From assembly GCA_934474225.1 (NCBI GenBank), contig CAKSLU010000001.1, forward strand, positions 70,905 to 134,904: a DNA stretch of 64,000 nucleotides, given 5' to 3'. Positions 26,125-34,698 of the stretch are shown one piece after another. Within the stretch, counting starts at the first letter, position 1; every line of letters starts with the position of its first letter. A model generated the notes under the pieces. It had not been told where the DNA came from and searched no databases. It saw only the letters and a program-made list of their open reading frames with translations. The position numbers and the translations under genes are program-made. This stretch comes from an uncultured Eubacteriales bacterium (GTDB taxonomy: Bacteria; Bacillota; Clostridia; Oscillospirales; CAG-272).

Positions 26125-27825
26125 TTATTCGGCAATCAGAATATAAGGATAGATTTCCTGCGCACCGTTCGAGAAATAGACTTCCGTGCGCGGATGCGTC
26201 TCATGCAGCCACGCTTGCAGAGCGCTTTGGTCGGCAGCAGACGCATCCACGCCGCAGAATACGGTCAGCATGGATTTGCGCTTGTCGGAAAGCAAACGGT
26301 CAATCAGCGCCTCGGTCACGGTGACGGCGTCGCGGTCGGCGGCGACGGTTTCCTTGCCGACAAAGGCAATATAGTCGCCGTTTGTAATCTGCACGCCGCT
26401 CAGGTTGGCATCGCGGATGGCAGTGGACACGCAGCCGGTGGTGACGCGCTGCATCGCTTTCAGAATCTCTTTTTCAACGGCGTCGGCGCTTTCGGCATCG
26501 GGGTCGATTGCCGTGATGCCGACATAGCCTGCACCGAGGTCCTTGCTTTCAATCACGCGCACATCCGCCCCGCGGTAGATGGATGCCGCTTGTTTGGCGG
26601 CAAGATAGATGTTGCCGTTGTTGGGGAAGACAAAAATGTGTTCGGCAGCCACCTTGTCAAAGGCGCGGAGAAAATCGCCGGTGGAGGGGTTGCTGGTCTG
26701 TCCGCCCGCCACAATCTCGTCCACGCCGAATTCGCGGAAGGTTGCCTCAATGCCGCTGCCGCTGCATACGGCGATGCTGCCGTAGCGCTTGCGCGGCTGC
26801 GCCTTTTCAGCGCTCTTTTCCGCACCGGCAACCAGCGTTTCGTTATGTTGGAGCGACATGTTTTCAATCTTCAGCGTGATAAATTCGCCGAAGGCGTGGC
26901 AGAATTCGAGTACGCGCTCGGGCGTCATGGTGTGCACATGCACTTTCAGAATCGTGCCGTCCACCACGGCGACCACCGAGTCGCCGACCGAGGCGAGAAA
27001 ATCGGTGACCGCTTTCAGGTCAAAGGCGGCAAGGTCGGTCTTCTTGCTTTGCAGCTGCAAAAGCAGCTCGGTGCAATAGCCGTAGGTCATTTCGCTCTCG
27101 CTGTCAAACACAGCGACGCTCGTCGGTGCCGGCTGCACGGCGGGTACACCGTCGTCGGTATAGGCAATGCGCTCGCCGCGCAGCACGCGGTTGAAGCCCT
27201 GCATGATGTAGAGCAGTCCTGCACCGCCGCTGTCGATGACGCCTGCCTCTTTCAGCACGGCGAGAAACTCCGGCGTGCGCTGCAGGGATGCATACATCTC
27301 CTCGGTCAGATCTGCGAACAGGGAAGTGATGGTGCTTTCCTCGGTAATGTGGGCAACGGCGTATTCCACCGCCTCGCGCGCAACGGTGAGAATTGTGCCC
27401 TCCGTCGGCGTCAACACAGCGCGATACGCCTGCTTCACCGCGGTTTCCAGTGCGGCGCCGATTGTGCGGCAATCCGCCTTTTCACAGCCGTCAAACCCCT
27501 TTGCCATGCCGCTGAAAAACTGCGACAGGATGACGCCGGAATTGCCGCGCGCGCCGAGCAGCATACCGTGCGACAGTGCCTGCATCACTTCGGACAAATT
27601 ATCGGAATCCATGCGGTCGAGCGCGGCGACGCCGCTCTCAATCGTGCGGAACATATTGACGCCTGTGTCGCCGTCCGGGACGGGGAACACATTCAGCCGA
27701 TTGACCTCTTCCGCTTTATCTTTCAGTACGGCAGCGCCGCCGTGCGCCATTTTGGACAGCAGCGCGCCGTCCAGATACGCGGGCGCCTCTGCGGCGGCAG
27801 GTGTCTGCACTTCGTTATCTTGCAT
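26125..27825 (-). CDS. fakA: Fatty acid kinase FakA (DAK2/YloV family)
   Basis: 566 residues from the ATG at 27825 (AAGGAG eight bases upstream). The N-terminal DAK2 kinase domain has LNVFPVPDGDTGVNMFRT (nucleotide and metal site) and LLGARGNSGVILSQFF. A middle domain and a C-terminal DegV-like/FakA domain follow (VAGGQTSNPSTGDFL, FPNNGNIYLAA). FakA phosphorylates fatty acids bound to FakB, feeding exogenous fatty acids into phospholipid synthesis. The FakB-type DegV gene is 26 bases upstream, so the pair is likely complete. YloV-type proteins usually follow asp23 and rpmB; that context is absent here. Confidence 0.92.
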   Translation of the reverse strand: MQDNEVQTPAAAEAPAYLDGALLSKMAHGGAAVLKDKAEEVNRLNVFPVPDGDTGVNMFRTIESGVAALDRMDSDNLSEVMQALSHGMLLGARGNSGVILSQFFSGMAKGFDGCEKADCRTIGAALETAVKQAYRAVLTPTEGTILTVAREAVEYAVAHITEESTITSLFADLTEEMYASLQRTPEFLAVLKEAGVIDSGGAGLLYIMQGFNRVLRGERIAYTDDGVPAVQPAPTSVAVFDSESEMTYGYCTELLLQLQSKKTDLAAFDLKAVTDFLASVGDSVVAVVDGTILKVHVHTMTPERVLEFCHAFGEFITLKIENMSLQHNETLVAGAEKSAEKAQPRKRYGSIAVCSGSGIEATFREFGVDEIVAGGQTSNPSTGDFLRAFDKVAAEHIFVFPNNGNIYLAAKQAASIYRGADVRVIESKDLGAGYVGITAIDPDAESADAVEKEILKAMQRVTTGCVSTAIRDANLSGVQITNGDYIAFVGKETVAADRDAVTVTEALIDRLLSDKRKSMLTVFCGVDASAADQSALQAWLHETHPRTEVYFSNGAQEIYPYILIAE

Positions 27826-27850
27826 GAGTCTTACTCCTTGTGACGGTGAT

Positions 27851-28714
27851 TTAACGCGCGCTGCCCACAAAGAACAGCGCCAGCGTGCCGGGACCGGAAT
27901 GCGCGCCGATGACCGGGCCGACATCCGTAATCAGCTCGACCCTTGCGCCGTATTCTTCGGCAAGCATGTCCCGCAGTGCTTCGGCGTCCTCCGGGCAGTC
28001 GCCGTTGGAGATGAACACCGTGCCGTTCTTTTTGTCAAGCGCGAGTTCGCCGTAGCGGTCGGCGAGGGCGCGGATGGATGCCTGTCTGCCGCGCGCTTTG
28101 GAGACATTCACGAGATGTCCTTCGTTGTCCACATGCAGCACCGGCTTGATGCCGAGCATCGTGCCGATCAAGGTGGCGGCGGGGCTGATTCTGCCGCCGC
28201 GTTTCAGGTAAACAAGGTCGTCCACCGTGAACCAGTGGCAGATGTGCAGCCGTGTGTCGAGCACAAACTTTTCGACCTCTTCCAGCGAGGCGCCTTTCGC
28301 CATTTTTTCGGCGGCGAGGTAGATAAGAAGCCCGAAGCCTGCCGAGGCGCAAAGCGAGTCGACGGCGACCAGTTTGCGCTCCGGATACTTGTCACTGAGG
28401 TCGGCAAGCGCAAACCGCCCGGAATTATAGGTCGTGCTGAGCCCGGAGGAAAACGCGATGTAGAGGATGTCATGCCCGGCGGCAATCTCCTCCTCAAACG
28501 CTTCACGGAAACCTTCGGTGTTGATGGCGGCAGTCTTGGCGACGCCGCCCGCCCGCATTTTTGCATAGAAGTCCTTTGCAGGCACATCGCGGTCGGCATG
28601 CTCTGCCTCGCCCTCAAAGGCGAAAGTCAGCGAGCGATAGCGGACGCCGAGGCGCGCAAGCAGGTCGTCGGGCAGGTCACATGCAGAATCGGTATAAAGA
28701 ACATAATCGTTCAT
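27851..28714 (-). CDS. fakB: DegV-family fatty-acid-binding protein (FakB type)
   Basis: 287 residues, EDD fold. VLYTDSACDLPDDL at the start and AFSSGLSTTYNSGRFAL near residue 90 hold the Ser/Thr and backbone groups that bind the fatty-acid carboxylate in DegV proteins. KRGGRISPAATLIGTMLGIKP is the conserved central block. It presents the fatty acid to FakA, encoded downstream. The start at 28714 has GGGAG upstream. Genomes often carry several DegV copies with different chain preferences; the preference cannot be read here. Confidence 0.9.
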   Translation of the reverse strand: MNDYVLYTDSACDLPDDLLARLGVRYRSLTFAFEGEAEHADRDVPAKDFYAKMRAGGVAKTAAINTEGFREAFEEEIAAGHDILYIAFSSGLSTTYNSGRFALADLSDKYPERKLVAVDSLCASAGFGLLIYLAAEKMAKGASLEEVEKFVLDTRLHICHWFTVDDLVYLKRGGRISPAATLIGTMLGIKPVLHVDNEGHLVNVSKARGRQASIRALADRYGELALDKKNGTVFISNGDCPEDAEALRDMLAEEYGARVELITDVGPVIGAHSGPGTLALFFVGSAR

Positions 28715-28760
28715 CGGAAAACTCCCTTCACAGGTTCGGCAGCAAAAATCTACATTTTAT

Positions 28761-28789
28761 ATTAAACGCACTGCCGCCGAAAAAGTCAA
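28761..28789 (-). promoter_or_regulatory. Proximal promoter of the degV-fakA operon
   Basis: Minus strand TTGACT (28789-28784), 17-base spacer, TTTAAT (28766-28761), about 45 bases before the DegV start. Confidence 0.6.
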
Positions 28790-28814
28790 TCGGTCTTGCC
28801 ATTAAAAATAATTA

Positions 28815-28900
28815 AAAGGCTTCAGCCACGCAACAAAACGGCACTATCTGTTGCGTATCCTACACATTCTTTTTGAATGTCAGCGCATAGAAGCAACCGA
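28815..28900 (-). ncRNA. Candidate structured small RNA or long leader upstream of degV
   Basis: In the 339 bp gap 28715-29053 a near-consensus minus-strand promoter (28906-28934) has no gene directly after it. The predicted transcript starts near 28900. It can form a closing helix GCUUC/GAAGC (28894-28890 with 28823-28819) around two hairpins: ACAUUC/GAAUGU with a five-base loop (28880-28864) and CGCAACA/UGUUGCG with a 13-base loop (28855-28829). A short GGCU-GA-AGCC hairpin and U-rich sequence follow. It could be a free RNA or the 5' part of a degV leader. I do not recognise it as a known riboswitch class. The rest of the gap holds only promoters. Confidence 0.45.
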
Positions 28901-28905
28901 CAAAA

Positions 28906-28934
28906 ATTATAACATATCCGCGCACAGATTTCAA
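28906..28934 (-). promoter_or_regulatory. Strong promoter driving the candidate RNA
   Basis: Minus strand TTGAAA (28934-28929), 17-base spacer, TATAAT (28911-28906). Confidence 0.65.
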
Positions 28935-28974
28935 TTCCATATCGATATTTTCTGAAAATCATTTTGCAAGACGG

Positions 28975-29003
28975 TTGACAAAAAAATTCATGTATGCTAT
29001 AAT
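28975..29003 (+). promoter_or_regulatory. Promoter of the sodium symporter gene
   Basis: Full consensus: TTGACA (28975-28980), 17-base spacer, TATAAT (28998-29003). One of the strongest promoters in the window. Confidence 0.85.
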
Positions 29004-29053
29004 AAAACATCTTTTTTGCGTGAAAGTACGCATAATTTCGCAGGGGGAGTATC

Positions 29054-30619
29054 ATGGACAATCAAACTTTACAGATCCTGATTGCAATGGTCATTTATAT
29101 GGCTATCGTTATTGTAATCGGCATTCTTTTCGCCAAACGGGCGAACCAAAGCTCGGAGGACTACTTCCTCGGCGGGCGCACGCTCGGCCCGTGGGTCACG
29201 GCAATGAGCGCCGAGGCATCCGATATGAGCGGCTGGCTCTTGATGGGTCTGCCGGGTGTGGCTTACTGGTGCGGCCTTGCCGATGCGGCATGGACGGCTA
29301 TCGGTCTTGCCGTCGGTACATACCTCAACTGGCTGATCGTATCCAAGCGCCTGCGCCGTTACAGTATTCGTGCAAACAATTCCATTACGCTGCCGGATTT
29401 CTTCTCCAACCGTTTCCGTGAGAAGAAGAAGGTCATCATGACCATTTCCGCACTGTTCATTCTCGTGTTCTTCACGGTGTATGCGGCAAGTTGCTTTGTC
29501 ACCTGCGGCAAGCTGTTCTCCACGCTGTTCGGCGCATCCTATATTTCCATGATGATTGTCGGCGCGGCGTTCGTGCTGCTGTATACGATTCTCGGCGGCT
29601 TCCTTGCCGAGAGCGCGTCCGACTTCATGCAGAGCATCACGATGATCGTCGCCCTTGCGGCGGTCGTCATTGTCAGCACAGTGCGCGCGGGCGGTCTCGG
29701 CGCGGTGATGGAAAATGCAAAGGAGATTCCCGGTTTCCTCGATTTCTTCGGACTTGCCACGCCGGTGCTCGACGCAAACGGTGAGCAACTTGTGGAGGCG
29801 GGGAAGCCCGTGTTCGGCGCTGCTGCCGAATACGGTATGCTGAATGTCTTCTCCATGCTTGCCTGGGGTCTCGGCTACTTCGGCATGCCGCAGGTGCTCC
29901 TGCGTTTCATGGCGATTCGCAAGGAGAAGGAGCTTACCCGTTCGCGCCGCATTGCGATGGTCTGGGTCACGATTTCGCTGGCGGTTGCGGTCTTCATCGG
30001 CATTGCCGGCAGACAGGTTCTCCCGACCGAGCTGCTCACCAAATCCGCAGCGGAAAACATCTTTATTAAACTGGCGACCGGTTCGCTGCCTGCCATTCTC
30101 GCAGGCTTTGTCATGGCAGGCATTCTCGCTGCAACCATCAGCTCTTCCGACTCGTATCTGCTGATCGCGGCATCCGCCTTCGCCAAGAACATTTATCAGG
30201 GTGTGCTGAATAAGAAGGCGTCCGACAAGCAGGTCATGACGCTGTCGCGCATCACGCTGCTTGCCATTGCGCTTATCGCCATTGTGATCGCGCTGGATGA
30301 AAACAGCGTCATCTTCACCATCGTTTCCTTTGCATGGGCGGGCTTCGGCGCCACCTTCGGACCGTTGATGCTGTTCTCGCTGTTCTGGAAGCGGATGACC
30401 CGTGCAGGCGCTGTTGCCGGCATGGTCGGCGGCGCAGGCATGGTCTTCCTCTGGAAGCTCGTGATTTCCAAGCTCGGTGGTGCGTTCGGCATCTATGAGC
30501 TGCTGCCCGCATTCCTCTTCTCGTCTATCTGCATCATCGTGGTTTCGCTGCTGACGCCCGCCCCCACTGCCGAGATTCAGGCAGACTTTGACGCGGTCAA
30601 GGCAAAAACGGTTGAGTAA
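29054..30619 (+). CDS. putP: Sodium/solute symporter, PutP (proline) type
   Basis: 521 residues, LeuT-like SSS family with about 13 helices. Marks: FAKRANQSSEDYFLGGRTLGPWVTAMSAEASDMSGWLLMG (split here by function: YFLGGR and the sodium-site region AEASDMSGW) and ISSSDSYLLIAASA in helix 8, whose Ser residues bind Na+. The length and these segments match PutP (about 490-530) better than the acetate or pantothenate branches. It probably imports proline or a related solute with Na+. GGGGGAG precedes the start, and it is a single-gene unit between a strong promoter and a bidirectional terminator. Confidence 0.88.
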   Translation: MDNQTLQILIAMVIYMAIVIVIGILFAKRANQSSEDYFLGGRTLGPWVTAMSAEASDMSGWLLMGLPGVAYWCGLADAAWTAIGLAVGTYLNWLIVSKRLRRYSIRANNSITLPDFFSNRFREKKKVIMTISALFILVFFTVYAASCFVTCGKLFSTLFGASYISMMIVGAAFVLLYTILGGFLAESASDFMQSITMIVALAAVVIVSTVRAGGLGAVMENAKEIPGFLDFFGLATPVLDANGEQLVEAGKPVFGAAAEYGMLNVFSMLAWGLGYFGMPQVLLRFMAIRKEKELTRSRRIAMVWVTISLAVAVFIGIAGRQVLPTELLTKSAAENIFIKLATGSLPAILAGFVMAGILAATISSSDSYLLIAASAFAKNIYQGVLNKKASDKQVMTLSRITLLAIALIAIVIALDENSVIFTIVSFAWAGFGATFGPLMLFSLFWKRMTRAGAVAGMVGGAGMVFLWKLVISKLGGAFGIYELLPAFLFSSICIIVVSLLTPAPTAEIQADFDAVKAKTVE

Positions 30620-30634
30620 AACAGCTAAAGCTAA

Positions 30635-30672
30635 CAAAAAAAGAGATTGCCATACGGCAATCTCTTTTTTGT
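30635..30672. terminator. Bidirectional terminator
   Basis: Stem AAAAAAGAGATTGCC with its complement and a four-base loop ATAC, between the convergent symporter and PII-like genes. Confidence 0.88.
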
Positions 30673-30682
30673 GTTACGCGAT

Positions 30683-31348
30683 TCAGTTTTCTTCGAGCAA
30701 ACCGAAGCCTGCCACCTCTGTGGTCGGCAGGGAAAAGACGATAGCACCCGCGGGCGTACCGGGACCTGCCTTGCGCAGAATCTCGCGCATAATCTCTGAC
30801 TTCTGGTCGGCTGCGGCGACGATGAGAACAAGCTCCTTTTCCTCGGCAATCGAGATGTTGTAGAATTTCGGCGCGTCCTTTGCGCCCGTGCCCTTGCCGT
30901 GCAGGACAGTGCCGCCCCGCGCGCCTGCCGCCCGCGCGGCGTTCATCACCATGTCGGTCGAGCCCTCGCTTGCAATCGCCACAATCAGCTCGTAGGCATA
31001 ATTCAGCGTCGGTGCATGCTTTCCCAGTTTGTTGTCTCCGTTTAAGTAAGCCACGGCTTTGCCTCCTCCGATACTTTTTATTGGGACGGCAATTACAATG
31101 CCGTGCCCGGGGACGCCGATGTGCAGATGGCGCTTTTCGGCGGTAATCAGCGCCGCGGTCTTCTCGTCGCTGGCGACGGAAAGAACCACGCGCTTTTCGG
31201 TCGATTCAATGCCGAGCAGGTCCAGCATACTCTGCACGGCGGTGCCGTGCCCATGCAAAATGACCGACAGCGGCAGGGACAGCTCCTCGCAGATGGCGGA
31301 GAGACGGTCAAGCGAATCGGGATTGATAATCGAGATGACATAATTCAT
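30683..31348 (-). CDS. Tandem PII-like regulatory protein
   Basis: 221 residues from the ATG at 31348 (GGGAGGATG upstream). The protein has two PII-like halves of about 105 residues. Each ends in a similar strand: GHGIVIAVPIKSIGG and GAIVFSLPTTEVAGFG. The second half also has AARAAGARGGTVLHGKGTG, like the nucleotide-binding B-loop region of PII proteins. Ordinary GlnB is about 112 residues, so this is a duplication-fusion. It overlaps the DUF1538 gene (ATGA), suggesting that it binds and gates that membrane protein as GlnK does AmtB; inferred. The ligand is unknown. Confidence 0.8.
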   Translation of the reverse strand: MNYVISIINPDSLDRLSAICEELSLPLSVILHGHGTAVQSMLDLLGIESTEKRVVLSVASDEKTAALITAEKRHLHIGVPGHGIVIAVPIKSIGGGKAVAYLNGDNKLGKHAPTLNYAYELIVAIASEGSTDMVMNAARAAGARGGTVLHGKGTGAKDAPKFYNISIAEEKELVLIVAAADQKSEIMREILRKAGPGTPAGAIVFSLPTTEVAGFGLLEEN

Positions 31349-32886
31349 GCGGCATCCTCCCACAGTTCCACAACATCGAAGTCGCCGTATACCTCGGGGA
31401 CTTTGGCAACGCGCCCCGCTTTCCGCTCGTACAGGAAGCCGACAATCTGAATTGAGAGCAGCGGCATCATTGCCACCATTGCGACCACGCCGAAGGCGTC
31501 GGCAAGCACATTGCCGCCGAGTGCCGTGGATGCGCCCATGAAGAATTGCAGCATAAAGGTTGCCGTCATCGGTCCGGAGGCAACGCCGCCCGAGTCAAAG
31601 GCAATCGCCGTGTAAATGTCCGGGACGAAGAAAGACAGAATCAGCGCCGCCGCATAACCGGGAAGCATGAACCACAATATGGAAATGCCGGCCATGACGC
31701 GCACCATGGACAGCCCCATGGCGAGGGCGATGGCAATCGAGAGGCTGAGCTTGATGGCTTTGCCCGGAATCGCGCCCGCACTGACGGTTTCAATCTGCTT
31801 TTCCAGGACGGCAACGGCAGGTTCTGCGGAAATGATGAACCAGCCGAGCAGCATAGCAAGCGGAATGAGGAACCAATAGGTCTTTCCGGCGGTCAGCGCC
31901 GAACCGAGCTCTGCGCCGAGCGTGGAAAAGCCGATGTTGACGCCGGTGAGAAACAGCACCAGTCCGACATAGGTGTAAAGCAGCCCGATCAGAATCTTGC
32001 AAAGACTGCGCCGCGGCAGCTTCAAAAGGAAGAACTGGAACAGGAAGAAGATGACGGCAATCGGCAGCATGGCAACAGCAGTCTCCTTTAAGTACGCGGG
32101 GAGCGCATGGAGAAAGGCATGTCCGATTGCGGTGGTATCGCCGTAGGATGCGGCGCTGATGCCCGATACCGCGTCGCTGTCCCGATAGAAAAAGCCGAGA
32201 ATCAGCACAGAGAGAATCGGCCCGATGGAGCAGAGCGCGACAAGACCGAAGCTGTCCGCCTCCGCCCGCTTATCGCTGCGGATGTTGGAGACGCCGACGC
32301 CCATCGCGAGAATGAACGGCACGGTCATCGGCCCGGTGGTCACGCCGCCGGAGTCGAAAGCGATGCTGAGAAAATCGCGGTCGGCAAAGGCGGCAAGTGC
32401 GAAGACCAGCGCATAGAAGCCGATGAGCAGCCAGCGCAGGCGCGCGCCGGTGATGATGCGCAGCATGCAGACCGACATGAAGAAGCCGACGCCGACGCCG
32501 ACGGTCACCAGCAGCACGATGCTCTTGATGTGCGGCACGGTCTCGGCAAGCACCTGTAAATCCGGCTCTGCAATGGTGATGGCAAAGCCGAGCAGAAAGC
32601 TGACGCCGAGAATCAGCGGCAGATTCTTCGTCTTGGTCAGCGCCGTACCGATTTTGTTGCCGATCGGCGTCATGGACTGCTCGGCGCCGAGCGAAAACAG
32701 CCCCATGCCGAGGATGATCATCAAGGCGCCGATGAGAAAGCAGAGCAGCAGCTCCGGCTTGGTCGGGGCGATGCACAGGCAGAGCAGCGTCACAATCAGC
32801 ACGATTGGCAAAACAGAGATGGCGGACTCTTTTACCTTCTCTGCCACCGCGGACCTTGTCGTGTGGAAATTGTCCGATTTGAACAA
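31345..32886 (-). CDS. DUF1538 membrane protein (duplicated)
   Basis: 513 residues from a TTG start at 32886 with AAGGAGG upstream. About 12 hydrophobic segments in two repeats; each half contains the hallmark FDSGGVTTGPMTVPFILAMG or FDSGGVASGPMTATFMLQFF. In Halomonas the two DUF1538 proteins UmpA and UmpB were reported as a two-component Na+(K+)/H+ antiporter; here both halves are in one chain. It is likely an ion antiporter or channel in the cytoplasmic membrane. The substrate is not shown by the sequence. Operon with the tandem PII-like gene. Confidence 0.85.
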   Translation of the reverse strand: MFKSDNFHTTRSAVAEKVKESAISVLPIVLIVTLLCLCIAPTKPELLLCFLIGALMIILGMGLFSLGAEQSMTPIGNKIGTALTKTKNLPLILGVSFLLGFAITIAEPDLQVLAETVPHIKSIVLLVTVGVGVGFFMSVCMLRIITGARLRWLLIGFYALVFALAAFADRDFLSIAFDSGGVTTGPMTVPFILAMGVGVSNIRSDKRAEADSFGLVALCSIGPILSVLILGFFYRDSDAVSGISAASYGDTTAIGHAFLHALPAYLKETAVAMLPIAVIFFLFQFFLLKLPRRSLCKILIGLLYTYVGLVLFLTGVNIGFSTLGAELGSALTAGKTYWFLIPLAMLLGWFIISAEPAVAVLEKQIETVSAGAIPGKAIKLSLSIAIALAMGLSMVRVMAGISILWFMLPGYAAALILSFFVPDIYTAIAFDSGGVASGPMTATFMLQFFMGASTALGGNVLADAFGVVAMVAMMPLLSIQIVGFLYERKAGRVAKVPEVYGDFDVVELWEDAA

Positions 32887-32925
32887 GCGGTAGTTCCTCC
32901 TTAGAGCAGAATAAAATACATATCA

Positions 32926-32954
32926 ATTTTACCATAAAATATGTATAAAAGCAA
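32926..32954 (-). promoter_or_regulatory. Promoter of the DUF1538-PII operon
   Basis: Minus strand TTGCTT (32954-32949), 17-base spacer, TAAAAT (32931-32926). Confidence 0.5.
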
Positions 32955-33043
32955 CCCCTGCCGCAAAGCCGGAATATTAAAATTTATGATGATACAGACG
33001 GTTTTTTGTGCGTTTTGACCCGAAAGAGCCGCCCATCCGGATT

Positions 33044-33057
33044 GGATTCGCGAATCC
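33044..33057. repeat. 14-base perfect palindrome next to a promoter
   Basis: GGATTCGCGAATCC is its own reverse complement and ends three bases before the -35 box at 33061. It could be an operator for the CmpB-like gene; no cognate regulator is evident. Confidence 0.4.
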
Positions 33058-33060
33058 CGC

Positions 33061-33089
33061 TTGACAGAACGACGTTTTTTCCATATAAT
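33061..33089 (+). promoter_or_regulatory. Promoter of the CmpB-like membrane protein
   Basis: Full consensus TTGACA (33061-33066), 17-base spacer, TATAAT (33084-33089). Confidence 0.85.
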
Positions 33090-33121
33090 CAAGACAGAAC
33101 TCGACAAAAAAGGAGCTTGCC

Positions 33122-34000
33122 ATGTCTACGCTTGTCTGCCAGCTGATTATCCTGTTCTTTGTTTTCTCGGTCGTCGGTTGGATGATTGAGGTCACGCTGA
33201 AGTATATTCAATATCATCGCTTTATCAACCGCGGCTTCATGATTGGACCGTACTGCCCGATTTACGGCAGCGGCGTTGTGGCAATTACGGTCTGCGTCGG
33301 CGGTCTGGTCGGGGTAACCGGCTCTGTCGGCGACACTTTCCTTGCCGGATTTGTGATTTGCGGCGCGCTCGAGTACTTTACCAGCTGGTACATGGAGAAG
33401 CTGTTCCATGCGCGCTGGTGGGACTACAGTCAGAAACCGATGAATCTGAACGGCCGCGTGTGGATCGGCAATCTGATTCTGTTCGGCATCGCCAGCGTGG
33501 CGGTCGTGCGGCTGATTGACCCGGTCTATTTCGGTCTGATCGAAAAAATGCCGGCTTTCTGGCTGCACTTCTGCGCGCTCTGCATTGTCGTCGTCATGCT
33601 GACCGATTTTGTCACATCGCATGTGCTGATGAACATTGTCCGCCGCGAAATCGATGCGCAGGAGGGCGACAACACCGAGGAGATCAGCCATCGCGTACAT
33701 GAACTTCTGCAAAACCGCAGCCTGCTCTTACGCCGTATTCATGAGGCATATCCCGAACTGCAGGCACGCCCGCGCGCCATGATGGAACGCCTGCATGCCG
33801 CTGAAAAGGAATTCAAGGCCGCCAACCGCCGCTTCAAGGCGCTCGTGCGCGAGACTGCGCAGGCGCAAAAGAAACAGGTCGGCCAGAGACTGGAAGATTC
33901 CGCCCGTCGCCTCGAGGAGGCGCGCGAATCCATGCGTGCGGCAAAAGCCAAACTGCATACGATGCAGCAGAAGCTCCGCCGCCACGAAGACGAGCTGTGA
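33122..34000 (+). CDS. CmpB-type putative ABC permease domain (PF06541) with C-terminal coiled coil
   Basis: 292 residues. The N-terminal half has five or so membrane helices with FFVFSVVGWMIEVTLKYIQ, RGFMIGPYCPIYGSGVV and EYFTSWYMEKLFHARWWDYS, the conserved blocks of the family annotated as putative ABC transporter permease CmpB-like. No ATPase partner is adjacent, so a transport role is doubtful. From about residue 185 to the end it is a soluble, highly charged coiled coil (KEFKAANRRFKALVRETAQA). AAAGGAG lies nine bases before the start. Function unknown; structural or envelope roles are possible. Confidence 0.75.
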   Translation: MSTLVCQLIILFFVFSVVGWMIEVTLKYIQYHRFINRGFMIGPYCPIYGSGVVAITVCVGGLVGVTGSVGDTFLAGFVICGALEYFTSWYMEKLFHARWWDYSQKPMNLNGRVWIGNLILFGIASVAVVRLIDPVYFGLIEKMPAFWLHFCALCIVVVMLTDFVTSHVLMNIVRREIDAQEGDNTEEISHRVHELLQNRSLLLRRIHEAYPELQARPRAMMERLHAAEKEFKAANRRFKALVRETAQAQKKQVGQRLEDSARRLEEARESMRAAKAKLHTMQQKLRRHEDEL

Positions 34001-34014
34001 AAACTTCAATATGT

Positions 34015-34048
34015 AAAATCTCCTGCGGGCAACCGCAGGAGATTTTTT
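34015..34048. terminator. Bidirectional terminator
   Basis: Stem AAAATCTCCTGCGG with its complement, loop GCAA, then T residues; between the CmpB-like gene and cotJC. Confidence 0.88.
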
Positions 34049-34059
34049 GCGTCGGGGAA

Positions 34060-34698
34060 TTATTTGCCGCAGCCGCAGCCGCGGTTTTTGTCTTTGCCGT
34101 CACACTTGTCAAATGCGGGGTTGAAGGCGTAGAAGTTCTTTGAATCGAGGTTATCCTGCGTGATGCGCAGTGCATCGCCGAAGCGCTGGAAGTGCACGAC
34201 TTCACGCTCACGGAGGAATTTAATCGGTTCGCGTACATCGGGGTCGTCAACCAGGCGCAGAATATTGTCGTAGGTGGTTCTCGCCTTTTGCTCGGCGGCG
34301 AGGTCCTCCATGAGGTCGGTGATGACATCGCCCTTGCACTGCAGGGCTGCCGCCGAGAAGGGAACGCCTGCGGCACTCTGCGGATAGATGCCGGTCGTGT
34401 GATCGACGAAATAGGTGTCAAAGCCGGCCGCCTTGATTTGGTCGGGCGTGAGATTGCGCGTGAGCTGATAGAGGATGGCGGCAATCATTTCGATGTGCGC
34501 CAGCTCCTCTGTGCCGACATCGGTGAGGATGCCGACGACCTTGTCGTAGGGCATGGAATAGCGCTGGTTCAGGTAGCGCATGGATGCGCCGATTTCGCCG
34601 TCCGGCCCGCCGAGCTGGCTGATGATGATTTTTGCGGCGCGGGCGTCGGGTGTCTTGATTTTGACGGGGAATTCAAGCTTTTTGTCGTAGGTCCACAT
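34060..34698 (-). CDS. cotJC: Manganese-catalase-like spore coat protein CotJC
   Basis: 212 residues. Ferritin-like four-helix protein of the Mn-catalase family; YDKVVGILTDVGTEELAHIEMIAA and REREVVHFQRFGDAL contain the Glu and His metal ligands. It begins MWTYDKKLEFPVKI, the usual CotJC start. CotJC lies in the spore inner coat and may destroy hydrogen peroxide. The C-terminus has a cysteine tail NRGCGCGK, not common in Bacillus CotJC. Its start overlaps the cotJB stop by one base. Confidence 0.93.
   Translation of the reverse strand: MWTYDKKLEFPVKIKTPDARAAKIIISQLGGPDGEIGASMRYLNQRYSMPYDKVVGILTDVGTEELAHIEMIAAILYQLTRNLTPDQIKAAGFDTYFVDHTTGIYPQSAAGVPFSAAALQCKGDVITDLMEDLAAEQKARTTYDNILRLVDDPDVREPIKFLREREVVHFQRFGDALRITQDNLDSKNFYAFNPAFDKCDGKDKNRGCGCGK

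Noticed and set aside
26083..27843. Long plus-strand open frame of 586 codons
   Set aside because: Antisense to fakA, with no family motifs. It also runs through the 18-base-stem terminator.
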